Below, in pieces: positions 23,092 to 34,364 of a DNA stretch of 58,878 nucleotides (position 1 is the first letter of the stretch; each line of letters begins with the position of its first letter). Below the pieces are notes generated by a model. The model was not told the DNA's origin, did not search any database, and was given only the letters and a program-made list of their open reading frames with translations. Location of the stretch: the NCBI GenBank assembly GCA_025331435.1, contig JAIWNI010000142.1, positions 1-58,878 on the forward strand, given 5' to 3'. Source of the DNA: Choanephora cucurbitarum (lineage: Eukaryota > Mucoromycota > Mucoromycetes > Mucorales > Choanephoraceae). Position numbers and translations under genes: made by a program.

Positions 23092-23748
23092 TTAGGATTC
23101 AATCTTGAGCATAGAACGAAGACCGCGTTGGATTTCAGAAAGGGCCAAATTAGTCTGTTCTAGTTCAGTAGCAGTAACAACTTTTTGAGCAGTAATCAAA
23201 TTCATAAGATCCATGGATTGTTGTTGGAAAAAGGGATTTACAGGATGATAGATGGTAGGGTGATAGTTGATGGGAGAACCACGAGCATTAAAGGCAGGGA
23301 TAGGAAGTGCACTTGGAGCAGGAGCATTGTTGAATGTAGGACCAGCATAGACTTGATCAACCAAACTAATATATATATATATTGGTTAGGGAGATATACT
23401 CTATAAATATATAGGATAATCTTACCTTTTGTATTCAAAAGATTGACGCTTGTTGCTGTTTCTTCTGTTTGTAGGAGACATATCATCCTCAGAAGAAGAA
23501 GCAGAAGAAGAGGTATCATCCTCACTGGTATGACCAGAAGAAGCCTTTTTAGTTTGACGGCGTTTCTTGGGATTGTTCTGCTTTACATTGTTATTGGTTG
23601 CCTGCAACTTGGGTTGATTCTTCTTGGGTTGCTTCTTGTTAGTAGGCTTCAATGACGTAACATGATTGGGTGGAGGGGACACATTGTTGGAATGATGATG
23701 ATGCTTGTTGTTGTTGAAGGTTTTTACAGATACGGTACGAGTAGACAT
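23092..23748 (-). CDS. Edc1/PNRC-type mRNA decapping activator
   Basis: Two exons (23426-23748, 23092-23365) give 198 aa. The N-terminal half is Lys/Asn/Ser-rich and disordered, with a His4 run. Just after the splice site comes VYAGPTFNNAPAPSALPIP (about residues 111-129), which matches the short motif by which Edc1 and human PNRC activate Dcp1-Dcp2. A C-terminal helix follows (ELEQTNLALSEIQRGLRSML). The expected job is stimulating mRNA cap removal in the cytoplasm. The identification rests on this one motif plus the disordered context. Confidence 0.75.
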
Positions 23749-24637
23749 GAGTGTAAATAGAAGAGGAATGAGATGTGTGTGTGTATGTGTTTTTTTTAGT
23801 TTTTTTTTTTAAGAGAAAATATTTTTTTTTTAATTTTTTTTTTATCTTTATAATATATAAAGGGAAAAAGGGAAAAAAGAGGATTTCGTGATAAGAAGAA
23901 GAAAAGGGAGGAGGAAAAGGGAAAAGGGGAGATGAGTTAAAGAGTATTTTTTTTTTTGTTATATTTTATATTGTTTATATGATATGAAAGAAAAAGCAAA
24001 AGAATTAAAATCGAAATGGGGCTTAATTTATAGTATCCAAAAAAGAAAATAGAACACAACTACTTTCATTTGATTGGTGTTTAGATTAGAAACATGAGGA
24101 TAATTTCAGATTCCGATCATCCTTCTATCCATCTAGAAATACACTCCTTAAACTCAGATAGAGAAAATAAAAGGGTTACTTTTTTATTGTAAAGAAACGG
24201 AGTCCATAAGAAAAAAGGGCGGGGAATACAGAAAGTAGCCTTGTCACACTACTTCAGTCATTTGAATTCATTGTAAAGTTATTTTTGTACATACTCGATT
24301 TCTATTGGTAAATGATCATCCATGCTAATCAACAAATAAATTCAATAGACACATCGATTTCTTCTATTTTTTCGTCTCCGCTAAATGAGCCACTTATGTT
24401 CAGTCATGAGATAATAAAGTTGACGATAAAGGAGGAATCCCCCCCACCTTACTTGAATGATCTACACACACACACAATGATGTGTTGTATCCTCCTACCA
24501 ACTAAAGTCAGAATTGAAATAGCCATATCACGTGAACCTGCTCTATCCCTCCTTTAATGCACCTACTTCGGAGATTGAATGGTAACCTAGCATGGTCCGT
24601 GTACTCTCTTCTTGTATGAAGTCATTCTTTCCTTTTC
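23749..24637. other. Divergent intergenic region
   Basis: About 890 bp between the minus-strand Edc1-like gene and plus-strand TANGO2. It has long T and A runs near 23790-23960 and a CA repeat at about 24465-24476. It should carry both promoters. No further gene seen. Confidence 0.4.
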
Positions 24638-25636
24638 ATGTGTATCTTATTCTGGACAGTAGACAATCACCCTAAATACCGTTTGTAAGCTAACAATGAA
24701 ATATATATATATATATAGGTTAATCCTATTGACTGATACACAACAGCCTATTTGCAAGTAATCGCGATGAATTCAAGAAACGACCTACCACCAGAGCTCA
24801 TTTCTGGGAATCACCTCATCAACACATTCTAGCCGGCACTGATCTTGAAGTGCATCTGACAGATCCTTCTCTCAAGAACGGTACTTGGCTTGGCATCACT
24901 CGATCAGGTCGATTCTCTGCCCTGACAAACTTTAGAGAACAACAGAAACACCAAAGCTCTCTTTCAAGAGGTTTACTGGTACGCGATTATCTTCAGTCTG
25001 ACAACGATATCAATGCCACCATAGACAATCTACAACAACAGAGTCAACTCTATAATGGATTCAATCTTGTTTGCTTTGATTTCAGTCAACCATCAACTGC
25101 CATGGCTTACATGACCAATCGTAAAGATCAACCTAGTCTTCATCTCAAACCAAAAGAGATCTATGGTAAGACTTACCCTTTTTTTTTAATGTCTTTCTTT
25201 TACTCATCTTATTCATAGGTCTCTCTAATTCTATTCTAACTGAACCATGGCCAAAAGTAGAGGAAGGTAAAGCTAAATTAGCTGATATATTACACCATCA
25301 AGAGGAGTCCAGCTTAATTCAGGCTTTGTTTGATTTGTTAAGGTTAATTCTGTCTAGACTTATTGTTGTTCAAACCTATTGATTTATTTATTTAGTACAA
25401 CTGAGCCTATGACCAATACAGAGGATGCTAATCAGATTTTACGTGACCTTCAAACCCGTATCTATATCCCTCAATTTGATTGGCCTGAATACCTAGGCTT
25501 AAAGGAACCCACCTATGGTACTCGAACAAGCAATGTGATACTGATAGATTATGGCAACCATGTGACTTTTATAGAGCGATCATGGCTTGATCAAGGCGCG
25601 TTTGATGATATCAGATTTCAATTTGATATAAAATAA
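24638..25636 (+). CDS. TANGO2: TANGO2-family (NRDE) protein
   Basis: Four exons (24638-24684, 24747-25165, 25219-25342, 25396-25636) give 276 aa. Exon 1 codes MCILFWTVDNHPKYR; exon 2 opens with the family hallmark ASNRDEFKKRPT, followed by GTWLGITRSGRFSALTNFR. The C-terminus has GTRTSNVILIDYGNHVTFIER. The family is defined by N-terminal Cys2 and the NRDE motif. TANGO2 has been linked to mitochondria, lipid and haem handling in animals, and its biochemical activity is debated. Exon 3 uses a less common donor (gttaat). Confidence 0.93.
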
Positions 25637-25674
25637 ATTTTAAAAAGTCATGACGCGTTATTCTTTATTTTCTA

Positions 25675-27083
25675 ATGCAAGATCTACAACATCAAGAAGA
25701 TAGAGAAAAGTTCATGTAAGCATTGTCTTTTCTTATTGAACAGTTGCCTAATCTAGGTGAATAGTGAGGACTTTCTTAATCAGAATCAACAAGAGGATTT
25801 ATATGACAATGTAGAAGTGATTGTTCAGGATGGAGAACAGGTAGAAGAGACCATTCCTTCTATGCCTACCGAACTAGCTACTCCCATCAGCCTTACTCAA
25901 CAAGCTAAATCAGACGATAAAAAGAAGAAGAAAAAGAAGAAGAAGTCCAAAAGTACCAATCTACCTGAGGCAGGTACTGAACTGGCTGATGACTATGTTG
26001 AAAAGCATGCAGAAGATGTCATTGAAGATCCTTTTGATCCGTAAAGTAGAGGACCTTGGTTGGACCCCCTATGTTTCTATGCAACTAACTACTATTTCTT
26101 TTAGTGAACATCCTTTGGCTCAAAGAGTAGAATATGCTATCTGGAAATATCGAAAGAACCACAAGTTTTCAGAAGAAAAGCGTGCTATTTTCGATAATTA
26201 CCTTCGTTTCGGTGGTATCAAGACAGGTCCCAATATGTTCTTGGGTCGTGCTACCAGTGCAGACACACCAGATGATCCTGAAGCAGCTGTCGATTTCGAG
26301 GCAGCCAAGACAGCGATCGATACTGTGCCTGATCAAGAAGAAGAGGAAGGACTTGAGGTGAACTTTAGAGAGGTAGCTCAAGTCTATTTCGGTAATGCCT
26401 TTATCCGTCAAAGTCGATTTACTTCCATGCGAGATTTCATAGATGCACCTATCCTGATTGATGCCTTCCTGAGATACCTCCAGATTCGAAATGTAGCCCC
26501 CGAGTATGCAGACGACATTGCCGGTGCTCGTGCTATCTGTGCTCTTGCCAAGGTTCAGTTGCCTAAATGTAAACAGATCATCATGCAGATGCCAGGTGCT
26601 TACAACAAGGCCTGTGCTGATTATTTCGGTACCTCTATGGCTGACATGGACACCTCTTGGATGACTGAGACCACCTTGACCATTCAGAAACAATACATGT
26701 CTTTCTTGGTCGATACAGTCGGTACTACCTCTGAAGATACAAAGAAAGTGGTACAGAAGAGAATCAAGAATCCTGAACAAGTGCATCAGACAGAGAAGTT
26801 TGAATGGGTTTTTGTGAGAATAGCTGAGATTGCACCCTTCTCGGCAAATGCTGCTGGTGATGATTTGATCCAGGTTGTTTTTGAAAACTATCAAGATACC
26901 CAAGAGACATATAAGATTTATCTCGAAAAGGAAATTGTAGAGCATATGCTGGTGGGTATGGTGACTGCACTCACACTCTGTAAGTTGAGTAATGGTGAAT
27001 GGTATATTGAACAAGCACGTCGTTTGATGCCTACCTTTTATATGGAAGATGAATGTATGACTGAAGAAGACTATGATTACTAA
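25675..27083 (+). CDS. arb1: Argonaute siRNA chaperone (ARC) subunit Arb1
   Basis: Three exons (25675-25715, 25765-26040, 26105-27083) give 431 aa. The N-terminal 100 residues are acidic with a run of nine Lys. The folded part starts EHPLAQRVEYAIWKYRKNHK, then FDNYLRFGGIKTGPNMFLG, VNFREVAQVYFG, APEYADDIAGARAICALA and LPGAYNKAC-like sequence (MPGAYNKACADYFG). This order fits the fungal Arb1 family, which with Arb2 holds Argonaute and duplex siRNA in S. pombe heterochromatin assembly. The second acceptor was set at 25765 because earlier AGs give stops. The gene starts only 38 bp after TANGO2 ends. Confidence 0.85.
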
Positions 27084-27161
27084 TAGCCAATCAGATGGCA
27101 TCCATCATCAATAAAAAGCGTAGTTTCATTTTTCTTTATTTTTTTTTTTATTTTTTTCTTT

Positions 27162-27446
27162 ATGTTAAGACACAGTTTCTATCGTACTTATACTTCTTTA
27201 AATCGACCAGGACCATTACCACTTGGTAACAGAAAGCAACAACAGGAAATGTTGGATTTGATACGAAAGAAACAAGCCAAAGATGCCACTAGCTCAGCCA
27301 ACGAATTGCATGATGATGTTATCAAGAAACCTGCACCCGAATTCACTGGTGATGTCAATCCAAAGACAGGTGAAGTCAATGGACCTAAAAATGAACCACT
27401 TAAACACAATGACTGGAGCTATGGTGGTCGAGTCACTGATTTTTAA
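27162..27446 (+). CDS. SDHAF4: Succinate dehydrogenase assembly factor 4
   Basis: Single exon, 94 aa. The N-terminus (MLRHSFYRTYTSLNR) looks like a mitochondrial targeting signal. The C-terminal DUF1674 motif is intact: FTGDVNPKTGEVNGPK, then HNDWSYGGRVTDF at the very end. SDHAF4/Sdh8 binds flavinylated Sdh1 in the matrix before its assembly into complex II. The stop is 21 bp from the stop of the convergent SPO7 gene. Confidence 0.95.
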   Translation: MLRHSFYRTYTSLNRPGPLPLGNRKQQQEMLDLIRKKQAKDATSSANELHDDVIKKPAPEFTGDVNPKTGEVNGPKNEPLKHNDWSYGGRVTDF

Positions 27447-27467
27447 TAAATTTAATAATAAATGTTA

Positions 27468-28119
27468 TTACTGCTTTAGTTTGGCTTGTCTTGCTTTCTT
27501 TCTTGCATGGTATTGTGAACGATACGATTCAAATCCTTCTTGGAAATGTCTAGGTATATTGGCGAGGAAATTAAGGCCGCCTTGATGTTGCTTATTGAAT
27601 TCCAAGTTAAATGACTGAAGTGCATGATTACAGTGGGGTACAAATCTATTTCAGAATGATCAGAACAAGTTAAATAGCTTACACTAATCTTACTTTTGAG
27701 CATAAACAATCTTTTCTGAATACATGCCAGATCGATAGAAAAACACCAGGCCACCAGCCACACTTAACAAGGCTATTGTGTTTAAAAGATGAAACATGAA
27801 TACCTAAACTTGAATAGTTAAAACCTTTCATCTATTTAAAAAACTATCTAGTTTTTACTTTGCTTGGGTCAATAAAGACAGCATAAAAGAACCAAGTTAG
27901 AAAGATAAACAGAGTGACCAATAACACTGCCCAAAAAGAAAAAAAAACAAGTCAGTTTGTTACCCAACAAGTGTTTTCTTTCATACACTCATATTTTCTC
28001 TTTCGTTTTAAGAGTCTTGTCATGTTGCCTCTAAGCCGTTCTTCGAAAATCACTAAATCTCGATAAGTAGCTGTATTGTTTGAATTGAGCCTTTGTCGCA
28101 TGTTCTCATGAGAACTCAT
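27468..28119 (-). CDS. SPO7: Spo7-type regulatory subunit of the Nem1 phosphatase
   Basis: Four exons (27987-28119, 27859-27926, 27694-27803, 27468-27645) give 162 aa. Conserved start YRDLVIFEERLRGNMTRL, KRKRKYE, two membrane segments (VTLFIFLTWFFYAVFI and LLNTIALLSVAGGLVFFY), then KFVPHCNHALQSFNLEFN and IPRHFQEGFESYRSQYHARK. This is the full Spo7/CNEP1R1 layout. The Nem1-Spo7 complex at the nuclear envelope/ER activates the lipin Pah1. Only 59 bp separate this start from the stop of the USP-like gene behind it, so its promoter is very short or overlaps that gene's 3' end. Confidence 0.92.
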
Positions 28120-28178
28120 GTTTATCAAAAAAAATAGAGTAAGAAAAAAAAAATAAAAAAATAGAAATAAATAAAAAA

Positions 28179-30393
28179 TTATAAGGTCAACATGGATTCT
28201 GATGTGTCACGCAACTGTTGATATTTTTGCCATAAAGGCATGTCCAACGTCAAGGGCTTTGAACCAACCACTCTTTCTTCCGTACTTTGTCCTTCAAACC
28301 AGGTCATGATCATTGTGTTCAACAGATTCGCTTCTTGTTCTGACAGTTCACCTTCTATTTCATCTGTAAATGAAAGCCATCGATTTTGAAGCTGTTGGTG
28401 AACAACATCTCCTTCTGTGGATGTACTGTCTGCTATCATACTCTGTGCCTGTTGGGCTATTCTCAGACCATCTTCTAATCCTCGCATACGATAGGCTGGA
28501 TTGATGGCTTTGGCATAGGCAAGTTCATTCAGTACCTTGAGTGAATACTGACCACATCGCTTGATCAGTCCTCCAAAACTCAGGGTTTCTAATCCAGGAT
28601 AGGCTTGAGCTACCTCTTGATTCAACATCAACTCTGTCTTCCACATGGCCTCTTGACGCTTTGTTTCCAAGAAGCTCTCTAGGGCATGTTGATGATCCTG
28701 TTGGACAAAATAGTCTAACGCTTTGACCATCTGTTGACCAATCTCTCTGTAATCATCGTATTCATTCCAGATCAATTCCAGATCGTTGTCTTGTTTGGAT
28801 AGTTCTTCATTAATACCATCTTCAGAAGAATACAGTAGATAGAGATGCTCAAGAGCAGCACGGTTCTGTGTTCGAGCCAGGAAGGCTTCAAATCTACAAA
28901 AAAAAAAAAACAAGAGATGAGTTTCTTCTTTCTTGTCTCTAAGGATCTTACTTTTTCAAAAAGACACTATCATCACTCGCCAATGAATTAGCCAACCTCA
29001 TGGATTCGTTCACCTTATTCTTGAGTTGATCAAATCCTTCTCCTGTATACATGTACTTTTCCTCTGTTTCTTCCTTTTCTGGTGCAGATACCATCGCATT
29101 AAACTGCTGAAGTGAACTGGATGAGGCAATGGATACCCTATCATCTTCCTCTGGCTGTTTGGGATGCTTATAGGCTTCTATCTCTTGTTGAAGACAGGCA
29201 TGATCTGCCTGAATAAAATCATTCAAACTGTCTGGTATACAGGCATTCAACTGATCTCTTGTGAACTGACGGATGGACCGATCTGCATAAAGCATAGAAA
29301 AGGGTCTAACAGGATCATTCCACACGGCATCTTCACTGACAGGTGTTACTGAAGCATCACAAAACTTGAACCATCCTGCCTTTCGTGTAGGCTCCATGTC
29401 TTCCAACAGACTGACCTCAGAGGATTCGACATAGACATAAGCCCAATAATGGCCTGTACCACTCTTACCATCATGATGGAATGTGGCACGCAGATCATAA
29501 GGACACTCCTTCATGTCCTCAAACAGACACGCCTTAGCCTGTCTCAATCCTTCTTTGCGTGATGCCAACTGATCCAACTGGTGTTGAAGGTCATGTTGCA
29601 CAGAGGTCAACAGTGTCCTCAATCCTTCATGGCTCTGTTCAAAATAGGCATATGCTTGACTCAGGATATCCAGTCTGTCCATACCTTGGCTCTGTCTGAG
29701 TCGTTGCATCTCTTGATCTATCTGAGCCATCTCCTTTGTGTACCCGTCCATCTTGATGAATTCCTGAATTGCTCTCTGCTTGTTGCTCTGTCTGTATCGA
29801 TCCAGATAGATGGTTTTGTCGACCTGGTAGTCTGATGTCTGGTTTTCAAGAACCACCCAGAGTAAAGGAGGGATCTGTTTGAATGAAGTGAATTTGTAGT
29901 GATCGGATGGATACTGATCAAACACAAGTGGGTCAAGACATTCATGGAACGAATGCATGCCATGACCTGTGCCTATAGAGAGATAGTACACTTCTTCTTC
30001 TTCATAGTCATCTCCTTCTTCAATATGAGCCTTTAATACAAATAAGCTTCTTTCTCTTTTTAGTTCCTGTGCATTTGTCTCTAGGGATCCAACTTACTTT
30101 CGAAAGATAGGCTTGAAATCCATATCAACTGCCTTTTCGGATTGTTCGTCTACCTCTACCAGACAGAGGATGAGCATGTCCAAGAAGGTCTCGAATGACT
30201 TTTCGTTGTTTCCCCATTGACTTGGTGTCTGTTGGTCTTTTGAGTTTAATGCTCTGACAAAATGAGATACACTGCCGTATTGACGTTGTGTGTTACCCAG
30301 AAAGGCAAACAAGCGTTGTAATTCGGCAAATGCTTGCATTGAACTGGTCATGATTTCCAATTCGTTCTCTTCTTCTTGTTGTTGTTGTTGCAG

Positions 30394-30431
<38 letters not shown>

Positions 30432-31462
30432 GCTGTTGTTGTTGGGATGATAATGGTTTGTCTTCTAAGGTTAATTCGTTCAAAGTCAATTCGGGTGAAT
30501 CCAATGCGATTAGCTGAACTTCTTCTTTTTCTCCTTCAAATGAAATCAACTCTGCTTCAGATAAATCTAATTCGGTCGGTTCTTTAGGTGGTTGACTGGC
30601 TTTGGGATGCATCCTGTAATTCGGTACAGGTTCACCAAATCCTTTCCAATAATTTTCAGGCGACCCCCATGCATAGGGTATAGGCCGAAAAGAAAGAACA
30701 GCCTGTTGAAATGCAGTGATATGAAACAAGGCTTGAACAATAATGGGTGAATAAGCAAAGTGATAAGAAGGTGGTCTTAACCCAATAGGTCTAATTCCTC
30801 CCCAAAAAAAAAGATGTATAGGTGCTTAATACCAAGTCCATTTAAATCATCTATCATTTGCTTACATGCTTGTAGAAGCAAGGCGCTCTGTTGGATCTTC
30901 TGGATCTTTCCACCAAGTCAAAGAAGAAGAAAAATCATGCTGAGCAGGTTTGGTCTCTGCTGTGACGGGTACAATACCCCATTTGGATACATCGTAAGTA
31001 GTATTATGAAGTGGATCGTTTTTGTCTAAATGCACAGAGCCTAAACTTATGTTGTCAATGTAGAATAAGAATGATATGACAAGACCTTTTCTTACTCTCT
31101 ATTGTCTCTTTGAATAGATGATCGTTATCAATGGGTTCTGCTTTAGGCTACATATTTCAAAAGGTTAAGTGATGCAAAATAGAGTGTATCTCAACAAAAC
31201 AAACCTTTTGCTCTGTTTCATCATCACTCAAGTCAGCGCCTGAAAAGATATAATCAGCAGCAAGTGCAACGTCATTATTATATCTCTATCTTGTTTGTTA
31301 GAGTGTCGCGACTAGAAAAATAACCATCAGCCTTACTGCTAATGCTCGTTTAGCTTGTCCTCGAGTAACGCCCTAGCAAAAGGTATTAAAACAACTGTGT
31401 CTTGTTGCTTTTCAATATAGTTCAATTACTAGATCTTGTAGTTGGTTAATTGCTTCTTCCAT
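28179..31462 (-). CDS. USP25/28-like protein lacking the catalytic cysteine
   Basis: Eight exons, about 960 aa, with ATG at 31462. A UBA-like domain is split over three small exons (MEEAINQLQDL, GVTRGQAKRALA, RYNNDVALAADYIFSGADL). The USP fold begins GLRPPSYHFAYSPIIVQALF (about 30725-30785) in place of the usual GLKNVGNTCW Cys box. A long insert has a Gln-rich run (30365-30445). Later USP25/28-type features are kept: FKQIPPLLWVVLEN, YLDRYRQSNKQRA, a helix, and the His box GTGHYWAYVY followed by WFKFCDAS. A helical C-terminal part ends at 28179. Family proteins remove ubiquitin; here the nucleophile is absent while His and Asp remain, so it is probably a pseudo-enzyme. One acceptor (near 30046-30060) is ambiguous. 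Confidence 0.8.
30365..30445 (-). repeat. CAA/CAG trinucleotide tract (poly-Gln)
   Basis: On the coding (minus) strand this is an almost pure CAA run with a few CAG and CTG codons. It codes about 23 Gln interrupted by one Leu within the USP-like protein. Such tracts vary in length between strains. Confidence 0.9.
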
Positions 31463-31641
31463 GTCAAAAAAAAAGGAACCCGAAACTCGTTTTTTTTTTT
31501 ATTTTTTTTTTTTTTTTTGCTTTATACCCGCCAAGTAATTGATTCTATCTGCATAAACTTTTGAAACCCCTCTGCTAATATTTCTTTTTTTTTTTTATCA
31601 GCGACATTTGCATATTTCTTTTCTTTAGAATCTATAGAGAC
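31463..31641. promoter_or_regulatory. Divergent promoter of the USP-like gene and GTR1
   Basis: Only 179 bp separate the two start codons. Long T runs (about 31490-31520 and 31585-31598) dominate. No TATA box is evident. Confidence 0.5.
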
Positions 31642-32949
31642 ATGAAAAAGAAGGAGAAAGTAACAAGAATAACAAACAGAAGCAGAGAATAAAGCCATTC
31701 AACTGACTTAGTCTATGCTAGGTTCTGCTTATGGGCAAGAGTGGCTCAGGGAAAACGTCGATGCGATCCATTATTTTTAGCAACTATATTGCTCGAGACA
31801 CAAGAAGATTAGGAGCCACAAGTAAGAAACGAGCACAAACTGTTGCGAGTCATGACTAACAACAGTAACAGTCGATGTGGAACATTCAAACGTCAAGTTT
31901 CTTGGCAACCTTGTGCTGAACTTGTGGGATTGTGGTGGGTAAGTGATGGCAAAAGAGTGTATAGACGTACGAAACTCACAGTCGCAAACAGTCAAGAGGC
32001 TTTCATGGAAAACTATTTTGCTTCACAAAGAGATAGAATCTTCAAGAATGTCGAAGTGTTGATCTATGTGTTTGATGTTGAAAGCCGAGATTGGGAGAAA
32101 GATCTTCATTATTATCAGTCGTGTCTAGAAGCTATTTTAGCCAACTCAAAAGAAGCACGTATCTTCTGTTTGATTCACAAGATGGATTTAGTACCTGAAC
32201 ACCAACGAGACCAAGTAAAAGAGAGTTTATATCTGAGCTAACCAATTCCTATTACTGATATCTTTGTATAGATTTTTGAACAAAGAGTAACTGAACTACA
32301 GAAACGATCTGAACCATTGACAATTCAAGCTTTTAGAACTTCTATTTGGGATGAAACGTTATACGCTGTGAGGATAAAATACTTTCTGTACTGTTTGATT
32401 TATGACTCATTTCAATCTATAGGCTTGGTCCAAGATTGTTCATTGTTTGATTCCTAACATTCGGGTCTTAGAATCCCATTTGGATCATTTCTGCCGTATC
32501 TGTGATGCTGATGAAGTTGTCTTGTTTGAGAGAACTACTTTCTTGGTCATCGCTACTTCCGCAACAATACCTCATCAAGATCATCATCGATTCGAAAAGA
32601 TCAGTAATATCATCAAACAATTCAATCTAGGTTGCAGGTAAAGTAGAGTGAAGAGAGAGAGTATAAATCACTTATCTCATAGGTTATACTAGTCGTTCGC
32701 AAACACGGTTTAAAAGTATGGAGATCAGAGGCAGTAGTTTTACTGCTTTTATTGATGTCTTGACAAACAATACGTATGCTATGATTGTGATGTCTGATCC
32801 AAATATTCGTATGTTATTACAGAAACAATGAATACATTAGTAGCTAATCCTTTCTTTTTTTTTTTTTTATTAAAATAGAATCTGCAGCTACTTTACTTAA
32901 CATTGCTGCTGCTAAAAAGCATTTCGAAAAACTGGAAGCTTCTCGATAA
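31642..32949 (+). CDS. GTR1: Rag-family GTPase Gtr1
   Basis: Eight exons (31642-31659, 31722-31821, 31872-31938, 31992-32214, 32272-32367, 32423-32637, 32693-32808, 32879-32949) give 301 aa. The first exon is only 18 nt (MKKKEK). The P-loop is GKSGSGKT, switch II is DCGGQE, and HKMD provides the guanine-specificity Lys/Asp. The C-terminal roadblock-like domain ends [10 protein letters not shown]. Gtr1 pairs with Gtr2 on the vacuole/lysosome to report amino acids to TORC1. Every junction keeps the conserved Gtr1/RagA sequence in frame. Confidence 0.95.
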
Positions 32950-33161
32950 ATCCAAGTGGTATATCGATATGTGAATAATAATAAAAGAGGCTTTATTTCT
33001 TTTATTTCAGTTGATACTTGCCATACTTTCTTCTAAACTCCCTTTTCCCCTCCTCTAAAGCCACTTTAGGGAGTTGCGCCTATAACGTCTGACTGCATCA
33101 AAATGACGCTAGTCTTGAATTGTACTGTATCAAGATTTATTTTCTTTATTGATCAAAGACA

Positions 33162-33480
33162 ATGCTAGCAAAACTACCTTTGGAAATCTTTTCGTACTTG
33201 CCTATCGATATATTCGTTCAATATCAACTGATATACTGTGAACTAGCAAAGGAAAGCATGCTTCTAAAACGTGTCTCTTTCCAGTTTAAAGCAACTTTAC
33301 CATCTTTTCGGTCTCTTCAGATCCAATCGTTCTAATGATCAAGTAGATCTTATGAGGCTTACTTTCGAAGGAAGCATGTCGTATTTAAATAGTGTTTTAC
33401 AACTCTGTCTATACGTTAAGAAGCTTGAGGCCATTTTAAAGAATCATCTGTATGATCCAGACTCTTTTAAATTGAAAACT
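33162..33480 (+). pseudogene. F-box-like gene relic
   Basis: ATG 33162 opens MLAKLPLEIFSYLPIDIFVQ, which resembles the start of an F-box, and continues AKESMLLKRVSFQFK to a double stop near 33330. A second frame (33271-33483) carries a further open stretch (FEGSMSYLNSVLQLCLYVKKLEAILKN). Frame change and stops make it a likely pseudogene. F-box genes are numerous in Mucorales, in which such relics would be unsurprising. Confidence 0.4.
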
Positions 33481-33779
33481 TAAGATGATATGTGTTCCAT
33501 AAGAACATTCGCGACTTTATCAAAATCTCATTCAAACCAACAAATCACTTTCTCTACACAGATATCTGAAAAACCAGTTTATCTCGAGCGCTTCTGGAGC
33601 CACCTAGATTTCTTTAAAGATAGACAAAGGCTATATTAGAAGAGAAGCCATTCAGGCTTTGTGCTCAAACTGTGCATAAATTACAGCTGACCAATCAGGA
33701 AGTAGTTTTTTTAACATATTAAATAACTTATTTTTATTCTTAGTTTTTTTTTTTCGCAACTAAGTTTCTTATATATACA

Positions 33780-34253
33780 ATGGTGTGCAAGAAATGTGAA
33801 AAGAAGTTGACAGCATTAGCTGCTCCTGACAAATGGAAAGATGGTGCAAGTAATGTTGTACGTAAGTAGATTCAGTTTACCTTGTCTTTTTCTTGGTCTC
33901 ATTTCTTTTTTTTTTAACAAGCTGGCTCTTCTGGTAGAAAACTGAATCAGAACAAACTGCTATCACGATCGGCAAAGATAAGGTAAAAGAGCTATTACAG
34001 CCTTGTTGAATGACACCACCTTTAACCTGATTGAATAGATTCAACCCGTTGGAATCAAGTAAATGTAAGCTATGTAAAAACAAAGTGCATCAAGACAAGG
34101 CTCATTATTGTCAAGGTAAGATTCCATCTTGCTACTAAAGACATCAGACCAATACTTATATGTTCAATAGAATGTGCTTACAAGAAGGGTATCTGTGCCA
34201 TGTGTGGCAAACAGATTCTCAATACAAGTGCGTATAAGCAAACATCAAAATAA
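33780..34253 (+). CDS. CRIPT: CRIPT homologue
   Basis: Four exons (33780-33861, 33922-33982, 34039-34115, 34171-34253) give 100 aa, the usual family length. MVCKKCEKKL at the start, CKLCKNKVHQ, HYCQECAYKKGICAMCGK, and the C-terminal AYKQTSK supply the four CxxC pairs of CRIPT. In yeasts and humans CRIPT is found with the minor/major spliceosome and in animals with PDZ proteins. Confidence 0.96.
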
Positions 34254-34364
34254 GTATCATTGGCAAAAGCTACTCCTTTTTTTTTTTGCAAAGTAAATCC
34301 TTTTCTCTCCTTTATACTTTCACATTCTTATATTTTACAGATCTCAATACTATGGCCTAGATTG

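Noticed and set aside
24465..24476. CA repeat as a possible CRISPR-like or satellite unit
   Set aside because: Simple microsatellite; no spaced direct repeats anywhere in the window, and CRISPR is not expected in a nuclear fungal genome.
26169..27101. 310-codon minus-strand frame opposite Arb1
   Set aside because: Antisense shadow of a well-supported Arb1 exon; no motif.
30290..30517. Poly-Cys frame
   Set aside because: Antisense of the poly-Gln tract in the USP-like gene.
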